From contig DBDK01000008.1 of assembly GCA_002293535.1 (NCBI GenBank), positions 62,001 through 126,000 on the forward strand: DNA of 64,000 bases, in the 5' to 3' direction. The notes beneath the pieces are model-generated. The model had not been told where the DNA came from. It was given only the letters and a program-made list of their open reading frames with translations, and searched no databases. Origin of the DNA: Alistipes sp. UBA934. Lineage in GTDB: Bacteria; Bacteroidota; Bacteroidia; Bacteroidales; Rikenellaceae. A program made the position numbers and the translations under genes. This document shows positions 27,933 to 37,650 of this stretch, one piece after another (within the stretch, counting starts at the first letter, position 1; every line of letters begins with the position of its first letter).

Positions 27933-30722
27933 TTATTCCAAGTTCCAGGTACATACTAAATTACGGTCTCCCCATCCGGCATCTATCTTGGATACGTAAG
28001 GGAAGAATTTCGAGACCTTCGACCACGGGGCGGGAAATGCGGCTTCGGCCCGCGAGTAACTATGCGGCCACTCTCCTGCGATTTCAGCAGCCGTGTATGG
28101 TGCATTAATCACAATATCGGGCTTCGTTGCACACTCTTTCTTTATGGCCACCATTGCCTCCACAAATCTGTCCATCTCGTCTTTGCTTTCGCTTTCGGTG
28201 GGTTCGACCATAAACGTATCACGCACCGGAAACGAGAGTGTCGGCGCGTGAAAACCATAGTCCATCAATCGGCGTGCCACGTCGGCGACTTCCACCCCGT
28301 AATCGCGCTTGAAGTTTTGCAGATCGAGTATCATTTCGTGACCCACCCGTCCGTTCTCGCCACTGTAAAACGTGCGGAATTCGCTCTCTATTGCTTTTGC
28401 CATATAGTTGGCGTTCACGATCGCCATCTCCGTTGCAGCACGCATTCCTCTCTCCCCCAGCATCTTAATATAGCCATAGGTTATCGGCAACAGCATCGCA
28501 CTTCCATATGGCGACGAGGCCACGGCCGTGATCCCGTCGCTTCCACCCACCTCTACTATCGAATGCGTAGGCAGGAATGCTGTCAAATGCGCGGCCACAC
28601 ACACGGGCCCAACGCCAGGACCCCCTCCACCGTGTGGCATCCCGAAAGTTTTGTGCAGGTTAAGGTGACACACGTCCGCGCCGATATATCCCGGATTGGT
28701 CAGGCCCACTTGCGCATTCATATTCGCTCCGTCCATATAGACTTGCCCTCCTGCATCGTGCACCGCATCTACAATTTCCCTTATCCGGCTCTCGAACACA
28801 CCGTGGGTAGAAGGATATGTCACCATCAGCCCGCACAGCTCCGTCGCGTGCTCTTCGATGCGCGCCTTTAGGTCCTGCACGTCTATATTTCCTTTCTCGT
28901 CCGTTGCCACAGCCACGATCTTCATCCCTGCCATCGCTGCCGAGGCGGGGTTCGTTCCGTGGGCCGAAGCAGGGATCAGGATCACGTTCCGATAGCCCTG
29001 TCCGCGACTTTGGTGATATGCCCTGATTATCATCAAGCCGGCATATTCACCCGCCGCACCGGAATTCGGTTGCAATGTGCAGGCGGCCATTCCGGTAATC
29101 GTCGCAAGGTCTTTTTCAAGTTCGGCGATCATTTCCAGATAGCCTTCCACCTGATCTGCCGGCGCAAAAGGGTGTATGTTCTCGAATCCGGCCAGCGACA
29201 GTGGCATCATCGAGGCCGCCGCATTGAGTTTCATCGTGCAGGAGCCCAAAGGTATCATTCCGTTTGCCAGCGATATATCTCTGAGTTCCAACCTCTTGAT
29301 GTATCTCATCAGTTCTGTTTCGCTCCTGTAGTTGCGAAAAACGCTTTCGGTCAAAATTTCGCTCTTACGCCTCAATGCCGCCACCGAGAACTCGCGGCGC
29401 GTCTTCACCTCCACATTTTTCGGCGCCTTGACTCCCATTGCGGCGGCAAAAATCGCCACCACATCCCTCACCTCGTCGGCCGTCGTCAATTCATCGAAAC
29501 TCAGGCGCACCCGATTGCCCGCCGGTGGATAGAAAAAGTTGATTCCCTGCTCTTCGGATTCTTGCTTTATCACCGAAACCTCGGCCTCCACCTCCAGCGT
29601 ATCGAAAAAGTTTTCCGAAGCCAACTCATAGCCCATTGCCTTGAGAGCTTCTGCGGCGGAGCAAGTGTGGTCATAAATATGTTGCGCTACTCTCTTCAAC
29701 CCCTCTGCTCCCTGATACACAGCGTAAAATCCCGCCATCGAAGCCACCAGTGCCGATGCCGTGCAGATGTTCGATGTTGCCCTTTCTCTTTTAATATGTT
29801 GTTCGCGCGTCTGCAAAGACATCCTCAACGCCTTGTTTCCCAACCTATCCACCGACACACCTATGATTCTCCCCGGCATCGAACGCTTAAATGCCTCACG
29901 TGTAGCAAAATAGGCAGCACTCGGCCCTCCGAAGCCCATCGGTATTCCCCAACGTTGGGTCGAACCCACGGCAATGTCGGCCCCCCACTCCCCTGGCGAG
30001 CGCAACACTGCCAGTGCCACCACGTCCGCCACCGCCGTAACCAGTGCTCCTACCTCGTGAGCTCGCACTGTAAAAGTTTCATAATCACGCACATCACCGT
30101 TCGCAGCGGGGTATTGAACTATTGCCCCGAACTCGCGTCCGCTGAACTCATAATTCGCAAAATCATCGCTAACTATCTCTATCCCAAAAGGTTCCGAGCG
30201 AGTCAGCAATACATCCAGAGTCTGAGGAAAGATATTTTCATCCACAAACAACACGTTCCGTCCCGCAGCAACAGCTTCTTTCGACCTCAACGTCAGCATC
30301 ATAGCCATCGCTTCGGCGGCGGCGGTACCTTCGTCCAACAGTGAACAATTCGCTATTTCGAGCCCTGTCAGCGACACGACGGCCGTCTGGAAGTTGAGCA
30401 GGGCTTCAAGCCTTCCTTGCGAAATTTCGGCCTGATATGGGGTATATGAGGTGTACCAAGCGGGATTCTCGAAGACGTTTCGCATTATCACCGCCGGAGT
30501 CCACGCCGGATAGTATCCCATCCCGATCAAAGAGCGCGCCTGCCTGTTCCGCGCTGACAACTCGGCAATATGCGCAGCAAACTCGGTCTCGCTCATTCCC
30601 TCTGAGGGCAACGCAAGTGGTTTTTTGAGGCGTATGTTCGCCGGAATCACCTCTCCCATAAGCTCTTCGACGCTTTCCACGCCGATCACTTCGAGCATCT
30701 CTTTCAACTCTTTGTTTTCCAT
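27933..30722 (-). CDS. gcvP: Glycine dehydrogenase (decarboxylating), P-protein
   Basis: PLP enzyme that decarboxylates glycine in the glycine-cleavage system, feeding one-carbon folate metabolism. At 929 residues it is the single-chain form with N- and C-terminal halves (MGYYPAWTPAVIMRN at the start; GAAGEYAGLMIIRAYH and the PLP lysine in NLHKTFGMPHGGGGPG near the end). ATG 30722 is chosen; a TTG three codons earlier overlaps the preceding gene. It lies 5 nt after the nucleoside kinase. No GcvT or GcvH is in the window. Confidence 0.96.
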   Translation of the reverse strand: MENKELKEMLEVIGVESVEELMGEVIPANIRLKKPLALPSEGMSETEFAAHIAELSARNRQARSLIGMGYYPAWTPAVIMRNVFENPAWYTSYTPYQAEISQGRLEALLNFQTAVVSLTGLEIANCSLLDEGTAAAEAMAMMLTLRSKEAVAAGRNVLFVDENIFPQTLDVLLTRSEPFGIEIVSDDFANYEFSGREFGAIVQYPAANGDVRDYETFTVRAHEVGALVTAVADVVALAVLRSPGEWGADIAVGSTQRWGIPMGFGGPSAAYFATREAFKRSMPGRIIGVSVDRLGNKALRMSLQTREQHIKRERATSNICTASALVASMAGFYAVYQGAEGLKRVAQHIYDHTCSAAEALKAMGYELASENFFDTLEVEAEVSVIKQESEEQGINFFYPPAGNRVRLSFDELTTADEVRDVVAIFAAAMGVKAPKNVEVKTRREFSVAALRRKSEILTESVFRNYRSETELMRYIKRLELRDISLANGMIPLGSCTMKLNAAASMMPLSLAGFENIHPFAPADQVEGYLEMIAELEKDLATITGMAACTLQPNSGAAGEYAGLMIIRAYHQSRGQGYRNVILIPASAHGTNPASAAMAGMKIVAVATDEKGNIDVQDLKARIEEHATELCGLMVTYPSTHGVFESRIREIVDAVHDAGGQVYMDGANMNAQVGLTNPGYIGADVCHLNLHKTFGMPHGGGGPGVGPVCVAAHLTAFLPTHSIVEVGGSDGITAVASSPYGSAMLLPITYGYIKMLGERGMRAATEMAIVNANYMAKAIESEFRTFYSGENGRVGHEMILDLQNFKRDYGVEVADVARRLMDYGFHAPTLSFPVRDTFMVEPTESESKDEMDRFVEAMVAIKKECATKPDIVINAPYTAAEIAGEWPHSYSRAEAAFPAPWSKVSKFFPYVSKIDAGWGDRNLVCTWNLE

Positions 30723-30727
30723 TTCTT

Positions 30728-32395
30728 TCAATACTTAAAGCTGCTTCCGCCTATAAATTCTCTCAGGATCGACGTTGGCGGAATTTCGTCGTCAGGTATG
30801 GTAGAAAAGAAGTCCAACAGCTTCAAAAGCCTCTGAGCTTCACCATATTCGGGTATGTTATTAGGCACGCTCCTCAGCAGCGGCACCACGTAATTTTTCA
30901 GCACCGGTAGCTCGTAGAACAGCGAGGAGTTGAACATCACGTCGGCATTCTCCTGGAACGGGAAGATATATTTCTCCTCACCCCGCCTCACGCTTTGCCA
31001 CCGCCGTAGTGTTGCCGAGGCGTCCGACCCGCGCATCACCGAATCTCTCACCATCCTGCGTATCAGCCTGTTATCTGTCGTCGGAATTCGCGAAAGATTG
31101 TCCATCGCAATGCTCGTCAGCGCCGACAGATAGATCCTGAATTTCAGATCGTCGCTCAGTGATTCGGTAAGCCGTGGGTTCAGCGCGTGTATTCCCTCCA
31201 CGATCAGGATGCTCCCCTCACCCAGTTGCAACGGCGCCTCGTGCCACATTCGCTTGCCGGTAATGAAGTCGTAGTGCGGCACCGCGATGATCTCTCCCGC
31301 CACCAGTGCGCGCAAATGTTCGTTGAACGTCGCGTGGTCTATAGCGTCGAACGATTCGTAATCGTACTCGCCGTTGGCATCTCGCGGGGTCTTTTCTCGC
31401 TCCACAAAGTAGTCGTCCAACGACACGAGCACAGGGGTCATCCCCAGCACCCTCAACTGTATTCCCAGCCTCTTTGCCGTGGTAGTCTTTCCGCTCGACG
31501 AGGGGCCCGACATCAGCACCAGTTTCGTGCCGTGAAGCAGACTGGTCTCATAAATCGTGTCGGCTATGCTTGCAAGTTTCTTTTCGTGGAAGCTTTCGGC
31601 AATTTTTATCAGGTCGCTGGTTTCGCCGGCAGCAATTCGTTGGTTGAGTTGCCCGATGTTGGAGACCCCCACGATTCCCACCCAGGCGTTGTACTCCTGA
31701 AACACATCGAACATCTTCTGCTGCGGCACCATCTTGTTTAGCACCGTGGGGTCTGTCCGCTTGGGCACCGCTATGTACATACCTTTATAATATGGCCTCA
31801 AATCGTACAACCCAAGATAGCCGGTCGAGGGAGCCAATGCGCCATAGAAATAGCCGACCGTATCCCCAAGCGTGTAGAGCGAAACATAGAGCCTCGGCCG
31901 CGTCTCCAGCAGTGCGATCTTGTCCTCATAACCCAGTCGTGCATACTTCTCTCTCGCCTCGTCATAGAGAATCTTGTCGTGCTCTATGGGCATATCCGCC
32001 GCAACGATCTCCGCTACGCGCACCTTTATCGCCTCTATCATCTCCGCCGTAACATCCTCTATTCCCGATATTTCCGAGTAATATCCCCTTGACACCGAAT
32101 GCCTTATGTAAAATTTCCGCTCTGGCCACAGATCGTGTACCGCCTTATTGAGTATGAAGAACAGCGTCCTCTCATACACCCTGCTCCCTTCGAAATGGGT
32201 AATATCAATGAATCTCACCGACGATGGCTCGAACAGTATGTACGTGAGCTCCTTGATCTTGTTGTTCACATAAGCCGCCAGCGGACGCCGCTCGCCTTCA
32301 AGCCCCACTTTATGCGCAATCTCCAACACCGACGTTCCCTGATCCACCTGGATTTCGTGGCCGGTGTTCTCGCAGATTATTCGTATTTTTTTCAT
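30728..32395 (-). CDS. Nucleoside kinase with TGS-like N-terminal domain (uridine kinase-like)
   Basis: A 555-residue protein of the Bacteroidota and Firmicutes type. The first about 60 residues resemble a TGS domain, and a threonyl-tRNA synthetase-editing-like segment follows (HDLWPERKFYIRHSVSRGYY). The C-terminal third is a uridine kinase/phosphoribulokinase fold with Walker A SGPSSSGKTTTAKR, SLDDYF and VEGIHALN. It probably phosphorylates a nucleoside, but specificity is not evident. It has its own promoter and is followed closely by gcvP. The divergent neighbour is an operon of two lipoproteins. Confidence 0.88.
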   Translation of the reverse strand: MKKIRIICENTGHEIQVDQGTSVLEIAHKVGLEGERRPLAAYVNNKIKELTYILFEPSSVRFIDITHFEGSRVYERTLFFILNKAVHDLWPERKFYIRHSVSRGYYSEISGIEDVTAEMIEAIKVRVAEIVAADMPIEHDKILYDEAREKYARLGYEDKIALLETRPRLYVSLYTLGDTVGYFYGALAPSTGYLGLYDLRPYYKGMYIAVPKRTDPTVLNKMVPQQKMFDVFQEYNAWVGIVGVSNIGQLNQRIAAGETSDLIKIAESFHEKKLASIADTIYETSLLHGTKLVLMSGPSSSGKTTTAKRLGIQLRVLGMTPVLVSLDDYFVEREKTPRDANGEYDYESFDAIDHATFNEHLRALVAGEIIAVPHYDFITGKRMWHEAPLQLGEGSILIVEGIHALNPRLTESLSDDLKFRIYLSALTSIAMDNLSRIPTTDNRLIRRMVRDSVMRGSDASATLRRWQSVRRGEEKYIFPFQENADVMFNSSLFYELPVLKNYVVPLLRSVPNNIPEYGEAQRLLKLLDFFSTIPDDEIPPTSILREFIGGSSFKY

Positions 32396-32400
32396 ATTTT

Positions 32401-32431
32401 TTTGCCGGTGTAAAGATACTCATTATATTTG
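32401..32431 (+). promoter_or_regulatory. Promoter of the two-lipoprotein operon
   Basis: TTTG (32401-32404), 19-nt spacer, TATATTTG (32424-32431): a full match to the Bacteroidota consensus, 26 nt before the ATG at 32458. Confidence 0.7.
32411..32418 (-). promoter_or_regulatory. Candidate -7 element of the nucleoside kinase gene
   Basis: On the minus strand this reads TATCTTTA, 15 nt before the ATG at 32395. It lies inside the spacer of the divergent lipoprotein promoter, so the two promoters overlap. No -33 at standard spacing was seen. Confidence 0.5.
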
Positions 32432-32457
32432 CTCGGTAAAAGCAATTATAAATAATT

Positions 32458-33432
32458 ATGAAGACAAAACTGTTTTTGATTTGTGCATTTGTGATCACTT
32501 GCACTCTGTTTACCGGTTGCGAAAAGGACGAGACGACAGGTTCGACCCAAATTGTACTGCCCGGCCTTAATGGCGAATATGACGACGCTCGCGTGACGAT
32601 GACAGATTACGGAGAGAGCGATGTCAAGGGTCTCTATGTGACCCACCTCTATTTCGAGATGTTCTCGACAAAGAATTCTAAGATGCATTTGAACATCAGT
32701 CTCCTCACTTTCCACAACTCCAAGGCGTTCACTCCGGGCACCTACACATTCCCCTCGACGGGAACAGGCACTGCCACGTGTCAGATTATGGAGAGCACCA
32801 ACGGCTCCATCGGGAGCGGTATCGGTGGCAGTGGCAGAGCAATCTCCGGCAAGGTAACTATTGCGGTTTCGGGCAGTAACTACACAATTACTTTCGATAA
32901 CACGGTCGTACATTTTTTCGAGGGAGATATGGAGCCACTCTCTTTTGTCTACAAGGGAACAGTGGAGGATCTGGGAGAGTTCTCGGGCGTGGGCGATGCC
33001 ACAAATCCCGAATATCCCGGCCGCAGTACCATCGAGGAGACGGTCAGCGGAACAAAGTTTCCCTATATGGATATGAGGATACAGTACGCAGGAGTTTTCG
33101 ATAATATCCATCGCAACACTGTAAGTTTGATTACGGAGGTAAACGGAATCTATTGCGAGATAAATCTCGATCTCTACTCCGACACCCGTGATGTGAGCGG
33201 TACTTATATCGATATTCAGAGTACGGGCGGTCTTGTTGCAGGTACTTTTACCGGAGGAGTGTCGATGAGGACCGCCGACAGTGCTCAGAACGTGGGTTTC
33301 GAAAACGGCAAAGTGACTGTAGCCGAGTCGGGTGGCATATACACCATTACGCTGGAGGATGTTACCGGTGTGAACGGGGAGATGATATTAAACGGAACCT
33401 ACACGGGCATCTGCTCCTATCTATACGAATAA
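32458..33432 (+). CDS. Lipoprotein with internally duplicated beta domain, unknown function
   Basis: I do not recognise a named family. The 324-residue protein has a lipoprotein signal (CTLFTGC, Cys about 21). Two similar halves are visible: GKVTIAVSGSNYTITFDNTV ... FVYKGTVED in the first and GKVTVAESGGIYTITLEDV ... LNGTYTG in the second, each ending a stretch of alternating hydrophobic strands, so a tandem beta-sandwich is likely. The next gene, a 5'-nucleotidase lipoprotein, begins 1 nt after the stop, suggesting joint expression at the cell surface or in the periplasm. Confidence 0.75.
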   Translation: MKTKLFLICAFVITCTLFTGCEKDETTGSTQIVLPGLNGEYDDARVTMTDYGESDVKGLYVTHLYFEMFSTKNSKMHLNISLLTFHNSKAFTPGTYTFPSTGTGTATCQIMESTNGSIGSGIGGSGRAISGKVTIAVSGSNYTITFDNTVVHFFEGDMEPLSFVYKGTVEDLGEFSGVGDATNPEYPGRSTIEETVSGTKFPYMDMRIQYAGVFDNIHRNTVSLITEVNGIYCEINLDLYSDTRDVSGTYIDIQSTGGLVAGTFTGGVSMRTADSAQNVGFENGKVTVAESGGIYTITLEDVTGVNGEMILNGTYTGICSYLYE

Positions 33433-33433
33433 T

Positions 33434-34846
33434 ATGAAGAAACTTATAGTTATTGTAGCCGCCATAGTAGTTTTCGTCGGCTGCAACCATTCGCCTCATC
33501 AGGAACGCATCGTGATCATCTCCACGAATGACATCCACTCTTCGATCGACAACTTCCCCCGTCTTGCCACCCTTGTCGAGCAACTTCGGGCTGAGAATCC
33601 CGATCAGGTTTTACTCTTCGATGCGGGCGACCGTTGGACAGGCAACCCTTTTGTGGATATCGCCGAGCGGCCTCTTTCGCCTGTTATCGAGTTGATGAAC
33701 GAGCTTGGTTACGATCTTGCCACCCTTGGTAACCACGAGTTCGACTGGGGCCAGCCACTACTTCGCGAACGTATAGACGAGCTCTCCTGTCCTGTTATCT
33801 GTGCCAATATCGAGTCCGCTAACTCCGAACTGGGTTTTATTCCGCCCTATGCCATCGTGGAGATGAACGGTATCAAGATGGGGGTCGTGGGCCTCGTGAC
33901 CAACTTCAATCAATTCAACCGCCCCGAAGGCAAGGTCGAACACTTCGACAGCCTCACCTTTCCCGACGTTTATAGGTCTGCTGCCAGATATCGTTGGTTG
34001 GCAGACAGTTGCGATCTTTTCGTGGGCCTCACTCATATTGGTCATCGTAACGACCTTACCCTTGCCAAGAACCTTCCCAGCCTCGACTTAATTATCGGCG
34101 GCGACTCCCACACTGTTGTCGATGAACCTGTTATGGTTGGTCAGACTCTTGTCACTCAGGCCGGTAGCAAATTGGCTTATGCCGGCATCACCACCATCAC
34201 CCGCAACGGCGAGAACTTCTCCATAGATAATCACCTTGTCTCCCTCGATACCATCGCTGCCGCGCCGTACTTTCAACGAATGCTCGACCAGATCAACAAT
34301 AACCCCACCCTACTCGCTCCCGTCGGCGAGACTGCCTCTGCTTTCGATGGTCGCGGGGTCGATAACCTCGTTACCGACGCTATTCGGGCCGAGATGCAGG
34401 CGGACGTTGCGCTTTACCACTCCGGCGGTATCCGTATCGACACTCTTTCGGGCCCCGTCAGCATAGCCGACCTCCACAAGATAGAGCCGTTCATTTCGGA
34501 AATCTACACCGTTTCGATGACTCCCGGCCAGCTAAAAGGTCTGCTCCTCGGCACTTTCAACGGTACCGACGGCCGTATGGCCCACCACGCCGACATTCTT
34601 CCTTCCGGCCTTCATTACACTTTCCTCACCGACGAATCGGGCGAGGCGACCGATGTTATCCTGAGCTTGCCGTCCAAACCGCTTTATCTTGTCGCCGTTC
34701 CCGACTACCTCTTTAAAAATTATCCGTTCGATCCGGCACTCGGCCCCATCCAGACCGGCCGCCTCGTCACCGACATCCTACGCGATTACATCACTTCCCA
34801 TACCCCCGTCGAACCCGATAATGAAAGACGCATTGTAATTGAATAA
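33434..34846 (+). CDS. 5'-nucleotidase/metallophosphoesterase lipoprotein
   Basis: Exported UshA-type nucleotidase of 470 residues, with a lipobox FVGC (Cys about 17). The metallophosphoesterase domain has STNDIHS, LLFDAGDRWTGN, LGNHEFDWG, GLTHIGH and GGDSHT, all the metal-ligand blocks. The 5_nucleotid_C domain follows (NLVTDAIRAEM, ALYHSGGIR, SEIYTVSMTPGQL). It probably salvages extracellular nucleotides. It is coupled to the duplicated lipoprotein gene upstream and is followed by the separate rpsA promoter. Confidence 0.92.
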   Translation: MKKLIVIVAAIVVFVGCNHSPHQERIVIISTNDIHSSIDNFPRLATLVEQLRAENPDQVLLFDAGDRWTGNPFVDIAERPLSPVIELMNELGYDLATLGNHEFDWGQPLLRERIDELSCPVICANIESANSELGFIPPYAIVEMNGIKMGVVGLVTNFNQFNRPEGKVEHFDSLTFPDVYRSAARYRWLADSCDLFVGLTHIGHRNDLTLAKNLPSLDLIIGGDSHTVVDEPVMVGQTLVTQAGSKLAYAGITTITRNGENFSIDNHLVSLDTIAAAPYFQRMLDQINNNPTLLAPVGETASAFDGRGVDNLVTDAIRAEMQADVALYHSGGIRIDTLSGPVSIADLHKIEPFISEIYTVSMTPGQLKGLLLGTFNGTDGRMAHHADILPSGLHYTFLTDESGEATDVILSLPSKPLYLVAVPDYLFKNYPFDPALGPIQTGRLVTDILRDYITSHTPVEPDNERRIVIE

Positions 34847-34861
34847 TTTTTCGTATCTTTG
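34832..34861 (+). promoter_or_regulatory. rpsA promoter
   Basis: ATTG (34832-34835), 18-nt spacer, TATCTTTG (34854-34861), overlapping the end of the nucleotidase gene. The 54-nt leader to the rpsA ATG contains a small inverted repeat, GCGAT-TGC-ATCGC (34895-34907). Confidence 0.65.
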
Positions 34862-34921
34862 TCGCCCAAGTGTCTAATTTTTTTACATTAACGAGCGATT
34901 GCATCGCAAACCTGTAACACA

Positions 34922-36802
34922 ATGAGTAACAACACACAAGCAGCCGTGGCTAACGAGAACTTCGATTGGGCGGCTTACGAAAGCGGTTCCGCAATTTACG
35001 ACAAATCCAAAGAAGAGATCACAAAAGAGTACGATGACACTCTCTCCAATATCGTTGAGGGTGAGGTAGTTGAAGGTACGGTCATCGGTCTGAACAAGCG
35101 CGAAGCCGTGGTGAACATCGGCTACAAAAGCGAGGGCGTGATCCCCATCACAGAATTCCGCTACAACCCTGAACTCGCTGTAGGTGAGAAGGTTGAGGTA
35201 TTCGTAGAGAGCGCCGAAAACAAAAAAGGCCAGTTGATCCTTTCGCACAAGAAAGCTCGCCAGCTAAAGAGCTGGGACAGAGTCAATCAGGCGATGGACA
35301 ACGACGAAATTATCAAGGGTTACGTCAAGTGCCGCACTAAGGGCGGTATGATCGTCGATGTGTTCGGTATCGAGGCTTTCTTGCCTGGTTCTCAGATAGA
35401 TGTGAAGCCCATCAGAGACTACGATATCTATGTCGATAAGACGATGGAGTTCAAGGTAGTGAAGATCAATCCCGAATACCGCAACGTGGTCGTATCTCAT
35501 AAAGCGCTGATAGAAGCCGAGTTAGAGCAACAAAAGAAAGAGATCATCGGCAAGCTCGAAAAAGGTCAGATCCTCGAAGGAACTGTCAAGAACATAACAT
35601 CTTACGGTGTGTTCATCGACTTGGGCGGCGTCGATGGTCTTATTCATATAACCGACCTGAGCTGGGGTCGCGTTACACATCCCGAAGAGGTCGTGGAACT
35701 CGACCAGAAGCTTAACGTCGTGATCCTCGATTTCGACGAGGACAAAAAGCGTATTGCCTTGGGTCTTAAGCAGTTAGCCCCTCATCCTTGGGATGCTCTG
35801 CGCAAAGACCTCAAGGTGGGTGACAAGATCAAGGGCAAGGTCGTCGTGATGGCCGATTATGGCGCATTCGTCGAAGTCGCTCCTGGCATCGAGGGCCTGA
35901 TCCACGTTTCGGAAATGAGCTGGAGCCAGCACCTGCGCTCGGCACAGGACTTTATGAAAGTGGGCGACGAGATCGAAGCCGTGATCCTTACGCTGGATTA
36001 TGACGACAGGAAAATGTCGCTGGGTACCAAGCAGTTGGCAGCTGATCCGTGGGAAGGTATCGAACAACGCTACCCCATCGGCAGCGTCCATACTGCCAAG
36101 GTGCGCAACTTCACCAACTTCGGCGTGTTCGTTGAAGTGGAAGAGGGTATCGACGGTTTGATCCATATCAGCGACCTGAGCTGGACAAAGAAGATCAAAC
36201 ACCCCGCAGAATTCACCCAAATCGGTGCTGATATCGACGTAGTGGTGCTGGAAATCGACAAAGAAAATCGTCGTTTGAGCTTGGGTCACAAACAGTTGGA
36301 AGAAAATCCCTGGAACCAGTTCGAGAATCAGTTCACCGTGGATAGCGTTCACGATGGCAAAATCACCGAACTGAACGACAAGGGTGCCGTGGTTTCTTTG
36401 GCAGAAGACGTAGAAGGGTTCGCACCTGCACGCCAGCTCACCAAGGAAGATGGTTCTACCCCGAAAGTCGGCGATACTCTGCCGTTTAAGGTTACGGAGT
36501 TCTCCAAGGGGACCAAGCGCATAATCCTTAGCCACGTTCGTACTTATGACGACGCAAAACGCGCTGCCGAAACTGCCGTGAAAGCCGAACGTAAAGCTGA
36601 AGCCGATCACGCATCGGCATCGGTCAAGAAGGTGAACGCATCGGTGGAAAAAACAACCTTGGGTGACCTTTCGGCATTGGTCGAACTGAAAGCCAATATG
36701 GAAGAGGCTGAAGCCAAGCCGGTTGAAGCGAAACCCAAGAAAGCTCCGGCCAAGAAAGCCGCTGCAAAAACCGAACCTACTGACGAGCCTGCTGAAGAAT
36801 AG
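34922..36802 (+). CDS. rpsA: 30S ribosomal protein S1
   Basis: RNA-binding ribosomal protein that helps recruit mRNA, important in Bacteroidota where Shine-Dalgarno pairing is weak. The 626 residues contain about six S1 OB-fold repeats; typical blocks are GTVKNITSYGVFIDLGGVDG and GKVVVMADYGAFVEVAPGIEG, each followed by GLIHI/V-S-E/D-LSW. The C-terminus is an Ala/Lys/Glu/Pro-rich tail. Its own promoter precedes it, and its TAG stop shares a base with the GTG start of rnz. Confidence 0.96.
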   Translation: MSNNTQAAVANENFDWAAYESGSAIYDKSKEEITKEYDDTLSNIVEGEVVEGTVIGLNKREAVVNIGYKSEGVIPITEFRYNPELAVGEKVEVFVESAENKKGQLILSHKKARQLKSWDRVNQAMDNDEIIKGYVKCRTKGGMIVDVFGIEAFLPGSQIDVKPIRDYDIYVDKTMEFKVVKINPEYRNVVVSHKALIEAELEQQKKEIIGKLEKGQILEGTVKNITSYGVFIDLGGVDGLIHITDLSWGRVTHPEEVVELDQKLNVVILDFDEDKKRIALGLKQLAPHPWDALRKDLKVGDKIKGKVVVMADYGAFVEVAPGIEGLIHVSEMSWSQHLRSAQDFMKVGDEIEAVILTLDYDDRKMSLGTKQLAADPWEGIEQRYPIGSVHTAKVRNFTNFGVFVEVEEGIDGLIHISDLSWTKKIKHPAEFTQIGADIDVVVLEIDKENRRLSLGHKQLEENPWNQFENQFTVDSVHDGKITELNDKGAVVSLAEDVEGFAPARQLTKEDGSTPKVGDTLPFKVTEFSKGTKRIILSHVRTYDDAKRAAETAVKAERKAEADHASASVKKVNASVEKTTLGDLSALVELKANMEEAEAKPVEAKPKKAPAKKAAAKTEPTDEPAEE

Positions 36803-37602
36803 TGCGCTTCGAGGTTACCATACTCGGTAACGGCTCGGCGTCGCCTTCGGTAACGCGTCACCCCTCTGCTCACGCGCTAAATGTGCGTGAGCAGTTTTTT
36901 TTGATCGACTGCGGAGAGGGCACCCAAGAGCGATTACTAAGAGCAGGTGTCTCGCCATTAAAACTTAACGCAGTGTTCATAAGCCATATCCACGGTGACC
37001 ACATATTCGGGCTAATCCCTCTGATGGCAAGCTTAGCGATGGCCGGTAAGCAGACTCCGTTGCAAATTTCGGGGCCTCCTGCGCTCGAAAGGTTGCTCGA
37101 TTTTTTCACTCGCGACTTCGGATTACAACTCTCCTTTCCACTACAGTTTACCCCGATAGATACCACTAAGCACCGGCTCGTTCACGAGAACACATCGATG
37201 GAGGTTTGGTCTGTGCCGTTGCGTCATCGAGTACCCGCAACCGGCTATCTGTTTCGTGAGAAGCAGGATCCGGTCGGAACCATACCGCGCTCGTATGCCT
37301 ATTTAAGTGACACTATGCCGTCAGCGAAGGCTGCGGAATTAATTCAAGGAGTCGATTTGTTATACCACGAAGCGACTTTTGCCGACACCGAACGCCATCT
37401 GGCGCGCAAGACCGGCCACTCTACCGCCACTCAGGCCGCAAAAATTGCACTCAAGGCCGGCGCAGGAAAACTCTTGCTGGGCCACTTTTCCACGCGGTAT
37501 AAGGATCTCGAACTTATTCAAAACGAGGCCCGCACAATCTTCCCGGAAACCTATATTGCCACCGAAGGCACCACTTTCGGGATTCCGGTCGTTAAGAAAT
37601 AG
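36802..37602 (+). CDS. rnz: Ribonuclease Z
   Basis: Metallo-beta-lactamase-fold tRNA 3'-endonuclease, 266 residues. The zinc motif HIHGDHIFGL and the later ligands in the YLSDT and YHEATF blocks, with KTGHSTATQAA and LLLGHFSTRY, are present. The start codon is GTG, fused to the rpsA stop (TAGTG), so translation is probably coupled. No ATG occurs before the conserved VTILGNGSASPS strand. Confidence 0.93.
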   Translation: MRFEVTILGNGSASPSVTRHPSAHALNVREQFFLIDCGEGTQERLLRAGVSPLKLNAVFISHIHGDHIFGLIPLMASLAMAGKQTPLQISGPPALERLLDFFTRDFGLQLSFPLQFTPIDTTKHRLVHENTSMEVWSVPLRHRVPATGYLFREKQDPVGTIPRSYAYLSDTMPSAKAAELIQGVDLLYHEATFADTERHLARKTGHSTATQAAKIALKAGAGKLLLGHFSTRYKDLELIQNEARTIFPETYIATEGTTFGIPVVKK

Positions 37603-37650
37603 CAAAATCGTGCCGATTTTTTCAATTTTTGTGTCTTTTTAGAACACTCT

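Noticed and set aside
28959..30344. Long antisense open frame inside gcvP
   Set aside because: Mirror of gcvP codons with no recognisable domain or promoter.
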